From positions 1,178,190 to 1,242,189 of the forward strand of contig NZ_CP012600.1 of assembly GCF_001278705.1 (NCBI RefSeq): 64,000 bases of DNA, given 5' to 3'. Positions 58,466 to 64,000 of this stretch are shown piece by piece. The translations under genes and the position numbers were made by a program. Origin of the DNA: Bacillus gobiensis (GTDB taxonomy: Bacteria > Bacillota > Bacilli > Bacillales > Bacillaceae). The notes under the pieces were generated by a model. That model was not told where the DNA came from. It saw only the letters and a list, made by a program, of their open reading frames with translations, and searched no databases. How positions within the stretch are numbered: position 1 is the stretch's first letter; each line of letters begins with the position of its first letter.

Positions 58466-60106
58466 TCAATTATTAATGAATTTTTGATAGTTTTTGTTAC
58501 CACCAGATAGATTATAGACATTTTTAAAGCCCATATTACGTAAAACATTCTGAGCTGCATTACCTGTAACACCTTTATTACAATACGTTACTGTTGGTAT
58601 CTCAGGATCAAGATTATTCGCTTCTGATCGCAAGTTGGCATGTGGGATATTGATTGCGCCAACTACATGAGACACTTCATATTGCTTTGTTGAACGTGTA
58701 TCAATAATTTGGAACTTTACCCCTTTTTCAATCTGTTCTGTTAACTCTTGAGGTGTAATTAGCTTATTTTTCTTTTCAATGGCATTTTGTAGTGCCATTC
58801 CCGTATATAATACCGGATCTTTCGTAGTACTAAATGGCGGTGCATAGGCAAGATCTAAGTGGAATAGATCCTCAGCTTTTGCCTTGAAAGTGATAGCCGT
58901 AGCAAAAACATCAATTCGTTTATCTACACCCTCTTCCCCAACAGCTTGTACACCTAATATGCGGCCAGAAGCACGATCAGCTACGGCTTTAATTACTAGT
59001 TCTTTCCCGCCAAGATATTCAGCTTTTGCAGGCTTTAGATTGTGCAAAACCTCAATGTCATACCCCTCTTTACGAGCTTCCTTTTCATTAAGACCCGTTT
59101 GGCCGACGGCAAAATCAAATACACGTAAAATGCCAGTTCCTAATATACCTCTGTGCTCTAGATTACCACCAGTTATTACATCGCCAGCGATCCTGCCCAT
59201 TTTATTAGCAGTTGAACCTAATGGGCGATAAATTGGTTTTTCAGTAATAACAGAAAAACTCTCTGCTACATCACCCACAGCGTATACATCAGGTATATTG
59301 GTTTGCATTTTCGTGTTTACTGCTATCGCACCAGTGTTACCTAATTCAGCACCTATTTCCTTCGCTAATTTCGTATTTGGACGTACGCCAACAGCTAAAA
59401 TAACAAGATCTGATTCAATTACTTTACCAGACTTAGTCTCGACAGTGTTATCCGAGATATAGCTTGCTTCTTCATTTAAGAGTAAATTAACTCCGTGTTT
59501 GAGTAGTTCTTCTTCCACACGAAAGGCCATATCTTTATCAAAGTGAGGCATCACTTGATTACTGCGTTGAATAATCGTTACTTCTAACCCTTTTTGAGTA
59601 AGCTGTTCTGCCATTTCAAGTCCTATATACCCAGCACCAACGATGGTAGCCTTTTTCGGCTCATTTTTTTGCATATAGCGATCAATTGCAAAAGTGTTTT
59701 GAATCGTACGAACATGGAAAACATGTTCTTTATCAACACCAGGTATGTTAGGTGTTATAGGTGTAGCTCCTGTTGCAAAAACCAATGTATCATAGCTGTC
59801 TTCTTTTATTTCATCCGTATCGAGATTCTTCACTGTTACCTTTTTTTGTTCTGCGTCTACCTTTGTTACTTCATGTCTTGTGAAAATATCGACATTGAAA
59901 CGTTTTTTAAACCAGGGAGCGTTCCTTGGAGTTAAAGCTTTTAGTTCATCTACTCCTCCACCTAAGAAATAAGGAATACCACAGATCGAATAGGATATAT
60001 CATAGTCTGCATTGTAAACAGTAATTTCAGCGTTTTCGTCATTTCTTCGTGCTTTTGCAGCAACTGATGTACCGGCAGCTACCGACCCAATAATAATTAT
60101 TTTCAT
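58466..60106 (-). CDS. cdr: CoA-disulfide reductase with C-terminal rhodanese domain
   Basis: 546 residues. N-terminal FAD site IIIGSVAAGTSVAAKARR, redox Cys in YSICGIPYFLGG (about 43), NAD site VGAGYIGLEMAEQL (about 157), FAD end motif VYAVGDVAES (about 275). From about 460 a rhodanese domain with the active Cys in TYCNKGVTGN (about 515). Such fusion enzymes reduce CoA disulfide or persulfides with NAD(P)H. It follows arsB by 70 bp and is probably co-transcribed with arsR-arsB, where a thiol-repair role under arsenic stress would make sense. Confidence 0.92.
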   Translation of the reverse strand: MKIIIIGSVAAGTSVAAKARRNDENAEITVYNADYDISYSICGIPYFLGGGVDELKALTPRNAPWFKKRFNVDIFTRHEVTKVDAEQKKVTVKNLDTDEIKEDSYDTLVFATGATPITPNIPGVDKEHVFHVRTIQNTFAIDRYMQKNEPKKATIVGAGYIGLEMAEQLTQKGLEVTIIQRSNQVMPHFDKDMAFRVEEELLKHGVNLLLNEEASYISDNTVETKSGKVIESDLVILAVGVRPNTKLAKEIGAELGNTGAIAVNTKMQTNIPDVYAVGDVAESFSVITEKPIYRPLGSTANKMGRIAGDVITGGNLEHRGILGTGILRVFDFAVGQTGLNEKEARKEGYDIEVLHNLKPAKAEYLGGKELVIKAVADRASGRILGVQAVGEEGVDKRIDVFATAITFKAKAEDLFHLDLAYAPPFSTTKDPVLYTGMALQNAIEKKNKLITPQELTEQIEKGVKFQIIDTRSTKQYEVSHVVGAINIPHANLRSEANNLDPEIPTVTYCNKGVTGNAAQNVLRNMGFKNVYNLSGGNKNYQKFINN

Positions 60107-60175
60107 TAATTATTTTCCCTCCAAATGCAGTGATGTCTGATATGCTGTAATTGTTTTTTGTACATACACTCGTGT

Positions 60176-61474
60176 TTAATGTATTAAAAGCAACCATAGA
60201 TACAAGCCCACTAATGTAAAAAACAGAGTAGGTATCGTCAGGATAATCCCGGTTTTAAAGTAGGTTCCCCAAGAAATCTTTACCCCTTTTTGAGATAGTA
60301 CATGTAGCCACAATAGTGTTGCTAACGAACCTATCGGAGTAATCTTAGGTCCAAGATCTGAACCTACTACATTTGCATAAATAAGTGCTTCTCTCATCAC
60401 ACCAGCGGTATCTGTATTGGCAATAGCAATGGCATCTATCATAACGGTTGGCATATTATTCATAACGGAAGAAAGAATAGCAGCAATGAATCCCATGCCT
60501 ATAGTGCCAGCAAACAATCCTTGATCGGCAACTGCCTGAATAGCGCTAGAGAGAAAGTCAGTTAAACCAACATTTCGCAAGCCGTATACAACAACGTACA
60601 TGCCAATAGAGAAGAATACGATCGCCCAAGGTGCTCCTTTAATCACTTGCTGTGTTGGAACAACCGGACTTCTCTTAGCTGCAATAAGAAATACGATAGC
60701 AATTACACTAGCAACTAATGAAACTGGAACATGTATGAATTCGCTTGTTAAATAACCAATTAATAAAATAGCAAGCACGATCCAAGATAGACGGAACATT
60801 TTTAAATCCTTAATCGCTTCTGAAGGCTTTTTCACGTCACTTAATGAGTACTTTCTAGGAATACTTTTTCTAAAGAACAGAAAAAGGACAATAATACTGG
60901 CAATTAAAGAGAATAAATTGGGTATAATCATGCGCGTCGCATATTCAATAAATCCAATATCAAAATAATCAGCTGATACGATATTTACCAAGTTACTTAC
61001 AACTAACGGTAAGGAGGTTGTATCAGCAAGGAATCCACTCGCAATGATGAACGGAAAGACTAGTTTTTCTTCAAAATTGAGTGCCCGTACCATAGCAAGA
61101 ACAATTGGAGTTAATATAAGTGCAGCACCGTCATTTGCAAAGAACGCTGCGACAACAGCACCTAATAATGATACATATATAAACATTCGCAAACCATTTC
61201 CTCTAGCAGCAGTAGCCATATGTAATGCTGCCCATTCAAAGAAACCTATCTCATCAAGAATGAGAGAAATTATGATAATGGCAATAAAGGCTAAAGTAGC
61301 ATTCCAAACAGTACCTGTAACAGCAAGTACATCCTGGAAGTTAACTACTCCTACTAATAAGGCAATAATTGCCCCTCCGCAAGCAGACCAACCGATTGAG
61401 AGATTTCTCGGCTGCCAAATAACTAAAATTAGTGTGATTAAAAAAATGACAGATGCTAAAATTACTGAAATCAA
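60176..61474 (-). CDS. arsB: Arsenite efflux permease ArsB
   Basis: 432 residues, about 12 membrane helices, with the ArsB blocks [20 protein letters not shown] (about 55-75), [18 protein letters not shown] (about 110-128) and [20 protein letters not shown] (about 370-390). It exports arsenite (or antimonite) by proton antiport or with ArsA, which is absent here. I chose TTG 61474: GAGGAGGAAAGG sits just upstream and it begins [17 protein letters not shown]. The longer frame from 61552 would overlap arsR by 60 bases with a polar N-terminus. Confidence 0.93.
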   Translation of the reverse strand: MISVILASVIFLITLILVIWQPRNLSIGWSACGGAIIALLVGVVNFQDVLAVTGTVWNATLAFIAIIIISLILDEIGFFEWAALHMATAARGNGLRMFIYVSLLGAVVAAFFANDGAALILTPIVLAMVRALNFEEKLVFPFIIASGFLADTTSLPLVVSNLVNIVSADYFDIGFIEYATRMIIPNLFSLIASIIVLFLFFRKSIPRKYSLSDVKKPSEAIKDLKMFRLSWIVLAILLIGYLTSEFIHVPVSLVASVIAIVFLIAAKRSPVVPTQQVIKGAPWAIVFFSIGMYVVVYGLRNVGLTDFLSSAIQAVADQGLFAGTIGMGFIAAILSSVMNNMPTVMIDAIAIANTDTAGVMREALIYANVVGSDLGPKITPIGSLATLLWLHVLSQKGVKISWGTYFKTGIILTIPTLFFTLVGLYLWLLLIH

Positions 61475-61490
61475 AAACCTTTCCTCCTCA

Positions 61491-61835
61491 TCAACATGAA
61501 ACCTGTGTCTCTTTCTGTTTAACCAATTGAACTGCTTCATCTTCATCATCAATTTGATTAAGAATGAATTGAATCAAATCGTACTCTCGACTTGCAGTAT
61601 TTATAGAATAATAACGCCACTGCCCTTTTCGCTCCTCGGTCACCAACTTAGCCTTTTTAAGTTTTCTTAGATGCTGACTAATAGCTGGCTGACTTGTTTC
61701 AAACATATCCACAAGCTGACAGACACAGTATTTTTTTTGTTGAAGCAATTTCATCATAATCAGTCGCGTTGGATCACTTAATATTTTCATACAATTAACA
61801 GTACTTGCTGTATCCAGCTTAACTTGTACTTTCAT
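61491..61835 (-). CDS. arsR: Arsenic-responsive repressor ArsR
   Basis: 114 residues. Winged helix protein with the As(III)-binding Cys pair in [12 protein letters not shown] (about residues 35-38) and recognition helix [17 protein letters not shown] chose ATG 61835 because GGGGGGAG lies just upstream; codons before it would run through the promoter. First gene of arsR-arsB-cdr. Confidence 0.92.
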   Translation of the reverse strand: MKVQVKLDTASTVNCMKILSDPTRLIMMKLLQQKKYCVCQLVDMFETSQPAISQHLRKLKKAKLVTEERKGQWRYYSINTASREYDLIQFILNQIDDEDEAVQLVKQKETQVSC

Positions 61836-61859
61836 CATATCTCCCCCCTGTGCATCAAA

Positions 61860-61889
61860 ATTATATAACAAATATTTTATATAAATCAA
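61860..61889 (-). promoter_or_regulatory. ars promoter and operator
   Basis: On the minus strand TTGATT, 18 bp, TATAAT. The spacer holds an AT-rich imperfect palindrome (ATATAA-N8-TTATAT, 61863-61882), the expected place for ArsR binding. Confidence 0.6.
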
Positions 61890-62017
61890 TCCTTATATTA
61901 GTGATTTATTATATTTAGTGCATAACTATCTGAACACCTTTTTTTACAAAGATGCTAAAATCCGAAAATACCCAGCAAGGAGTTTAATAACAGCAGAGTC
62001 AATATGTTATAATCCAA

Positions 62018-63277
62018 TCAATCAGATTTTGAAGTGTTCTTAGCACGATAAGGCTTTACTAAGTACGAATTCTCATAAAAATAGAATCCTGTCCAAACGA
62101 ATGCAATAAGAATTAAAACAGCTGTTCCTCCCCAATAAAGATAGGTGTATCCGTGATTTAACTCGATGACCATATAACTAATAAACGGACCTAGAGCTGC
62201 TCCGACATCTTGAATGATTGAATAGATGGTGAGAAAAGAAACTACGTTCGATTTACTTGCTGTATCTAACGCGATAGCATCTGTTAATGTAGAGATGGCT
62301 GTAGCCCCTGCCATCACGAGTAAGATGACGATAATCCAAAAAAATAAAGGGAAGTCAAAAGATATGAATCCAAATAGCAGACCTGAATATGTAAGAGATA
62401 GAATATAAAGTGGTACTCTTCCTGATGGACCGTCTGAATACATCCCAACACTTCTGCTTAAGAAAGGTTCCCATATCCATCGCACAGCTTGAATTACTCC
62501 AGATAATAAGGCTGCACTTAAGACCAGGTCAAAAAAGGAAACATGAATACCATAATGATTCTCGATTACTGAGCTAAGTGTTGATGTAAAAACGCCTTGG
62601 ATTAAGAGCGTAATAAAAAAACCACTAATGCTAATTAATATAACTTTGTATTTCATGTATGAAGGCTTGGTAAAATGCTTTGACGTGTCTGAATCGGTAA
62701 ATCTTTGGTCAGTATAATCTTGTTTTAGTGTTTTAAGAATAATAGGAATGCCGACCAATGTTAAGACACCGAAAATGCTTGCAACAATATCTAATCCAAC
62801 AATGGGAACGAAGATGCCTCCTAAAATCATTCCAAATAAACTTCCTAAACGGGACAAGCCATTATAGGTTCCCATAGCTTTTCCCCGATGTCCCTTTTCA
62901 GCATAGTACGCGACACTAGTGAGGCCACCCATTCGAAAAAATGACCAAGCAATCCCCCATATTCCTCTTAAAATAACCCAAGCGATAAATCCATTGAAAA
63001 AACCATAACCTAGTGTAGTAATCGCACCGATTGTTAAGGCGATTGTAAGACCGGTTCTTAATGAAATCTTTTTATAGATCCAACCTACCAAAGGATTTAT
63101 TGGTAATCTTATAAATCGGTTAATGGAGAGCAGTATTCCAACTTGCCATATGGAGTCGAGTCCTGCGTGCTCCCAGTATAATGGCAAGATAATATATAAC
63201 ATCGAATCCCCAAGCAGGCTTAATGCGGTAACGATGGCAACAATTGAAATAACCTTGTTATTATTCCTTTCTGACAC
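62018..63277 (-). CDS. MFS transporter in the arsenic region
   Basis: 419 residues, 12 predicted membrane helices, with the MFS loop motif in PLVGWIYKKISLRTGL (about 62) and AMGTYNGLSRLGSLFGMILGG (about 136-155). GTG start at 63277 with AGGTGGAAGG upstream. It is on the same strand as, and downstream of, the arsenic-type flavoprotein gene and a small unknown gene. Export of an arsenical is a reasonable guess (ArsJ and ArsK are MFS proteins), but the substrate is unknown, and there is no GAPDH gene as expected for ArsJ. Confidence 0.75.
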   Translation of the reverse strand: MSERNNNKVISIVAIVTALSLLGDSMLYIILPLYWEHAGLDSIWQVGILLSINRFIRLPINPLVGWIYKKISLRTGLTIALTIGAITTLGYGFFNGFIAWVILRGIWGIAWSFFRMGGLTSVAYYAEKGHRGKAMGTYNGLSRLGSLFGMILGGIFVPIVGLDIVASIFGVLTLVGIPIILKTLKQDYTDQRFTDSDTSKHFTKPSYMKYKVILISISGFFITLLIQGVFTSTLSSVIENHYGIHVSFFDLVLSAALLSGVIQAVRWIWEPFLSRSVGMYSDGPSGRVPLYILSLTYSGLLFGFISFDFPLFFWIIVILLVMAGATAISTLTDAIALDTASKSNVVSFLTIYSIIQDVGAALGPFISYMVIELNHGYTYLYWGGTAVLILIAFVWTGFYFYENSYLVKPYRAKNTSKSD

Positions 63278-63317
63278 GATCCTTCCACCTTCTCTCAGGT
63301 AAATACTTATGCCGGTT

Positions 63318-63581
63318 CTAAATGGTTTCTTTTAATTCCTCATATGCTAGTAGGAACTGCCTGTAACTAAACATCCCTAGACTTAGAGAATTATTTTGAA
63401 ATAAACGCTTCATAGTAACGTTCTTAGCTTCATCTACAGAGCATTGTCTTGCATTCATGATTAATTTCAAATAGGAAATAAAATATTCTTTCCTTAAAGC
63501 TCCAGCACTGTTAATAATCAATGTACACCCTTCTTTCCATCCTAATTTTTTAACATTATCTGCTGAAGATAGAGAGGACAA
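63318..63581 (-). CDS. Small protein of unknown function in the arsenic operon
   Basis: 87 residues starting at TTG 63581, preceded by AGAGAGGAAG. Soluble, helical: SADNVKKLGWKEGCTLIINS, YFISYLKLIMNARQCSVDEA, SLGMFSYRQFLLAYEELKE. Single cysteines at about 19 and 48. I do not recognise the family. It is 21 bp after the flavoprotein gene and 40 bp before the MFS gene, so it should be co-transcribed with them. Confidence 0.65.
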   Translation of the reverse strand: MSSLSSADNVKKLGWKEGCTLIINSAGALRKEYFISYLKLIMNARQCSVDEAKNVTMKRLFQNNSLSLGMFSYRQFLLAYEELKETI

Positions 63582-63602
63582 CTTCCTCTCTATTTTGAAT
63601 AT

Positions 63603-64000
63603 TTAGCAACTGCTGTTGCTTCCACAGCAACTACTTCCATCGTTTATTCCAATAATTTGTAATTGTTTTGGTGTGGGATTAGCACGGCATACTCCTGTTT
63701 CTGGTAACTGCAGGTTCACTTTTGTAGCTTCTTCGATATCACCTGAAATATAGGCAGCAATGGATCGGACTTGTTCGTATCCTGTGGCCATTAAGAATGT
63801 TGGAGCTCGCCCATAACTTTTTACACCTGTAATGTAAAAATTTTGTTCCGGTTGACGCAATTCTTTTTCTCCGTGAGGACGGACTGTTCCACAGCTATGA
63901 AGGTTTGGATCAATAAGTGGAGCAAGTTTTGTCGTACTCTCTACTATCGGATCTACATCAATTCTTAGTTCTTTTAAGAAGGTGAAATTTGGTCTTGCCC
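63603..64000 (-). CDS. Flavoprotein of arsenic-resistance clusters, C-terminal part
   Basis: Continues past the window end. The visible 131 residues include LRIDVDPIVESTTKLAPLID, NLHSCGTVRPHGEKEL and FYITGVKSYGRAPTFLMATG, then YEQVRSIAAYISG. This is the C-terminus of the FAD/NAD(P)-binding oxidoreductases (flavin monooxygenase-like) that accompany arsenic-resistance genes. It ends with a Cys-rich tail (SSCCGSNSSC), which may bind metalloid or metal. The active-site half is outside the window, so the reaction cannot be judged. Confidence 0.75.
   Translation of the reverse strand, partial: ARPNFTFLKELRIDVDPIVESTTKLAPLIDPNLHSCGTVRPHGEKELRQPEQNFYITGVKSYGRAPTFLMATGYEQVRSIAAYISGDIEEATKVNLQLPETGVCRANPTPKQLQIIGINDGSSCCGSNSSC

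Overview
The window is chromosomal DNA of a Bacillus-type, spore-forming firmicute. The left 11.5 kb has the B. subtilis gene order around aconitase and topoisomerase IV: sspP-sspO (minus strand), citB, yneN, a FbpB-like small gene, sspN, tlp, yneP, yneQ, yneR, plsY, yneT, parE, parC. The proteins match the B. subtilis ones closely. Two details stand out: yneQ carries an amber stop in an otherwise intact frame, and sspN has an awkward start site.

From 11.5 to 14.4 kb there are two small membrane proteins, a FetA/FetB-type ABC exporter pair, a DUF2164 protein and a Pro/Gly/Gln-rich repeat protein. From 14.4 to 18.1 kb the DNA is decayed and partly foreign. It holds a DUF899 pseudogene, a Tn3-type transposase tail and other gene remnants. 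One compact and apparently intact element lies there: a type I toxin-antitoxin locus of the TxpA/BsrG kind, with convergent promoters and overlapping 3' ends.

The centre (about 18.1-50.6 kb) is a hybrid NRPS-PKS gene cluster on the plus strand. It contains a stand-alone serine hydrolase, a fatty acid desaturase, NRPS (partial C)-A-T-C-A-T, PKS KS-AT-T-R with a terminal thioester reductase, NRPS C-A-T-E with an Asn specificity code, an S12-type peptidase fused to an ABC exporter, and a 4064-residue NRPS C-A-T-E-C-A-T-C-A-T-C. The Asn-activating and epimerising module next to a peptidase-exporter fusion is the signature of the N-acyl-D-Asn prodrug strategy known from zwittermicin, xenocoumacin and colibactin. 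Inferred flow: an acyl chain, perhaps desaturated, is joined to D-Asn; the big NRPS adds three residues (the last read as Asp); the first NRPS adds two; the PKS adds one malonyl unit; the reductase releases the chain; and the peptidase-exporter removes acyl-D-Asn outside the membrane. I do not recognise the product.

From 50.6 to 58.4 kb there is a second gene graveyard (two different SDR fragments, headless LysR, TetR and Rap remnants, a Tn3 transposase scrap). It also holds an intact MerR regulator with three copies of its likely operator, and a rifampicin phosphotransferase (rph) gene with a leader peptide and a divergent small-RNA candidate. Two direct repeats of about 105 bp flank rph. 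The right end (58.4-64 kb, minus strand) is an arsenic-resistance region: flavoprotein (cut by the window edge), a small unknown gene, an MFS transporter, then arsR-arsB-CoA-disulfide reductase with a rhodanese domain.
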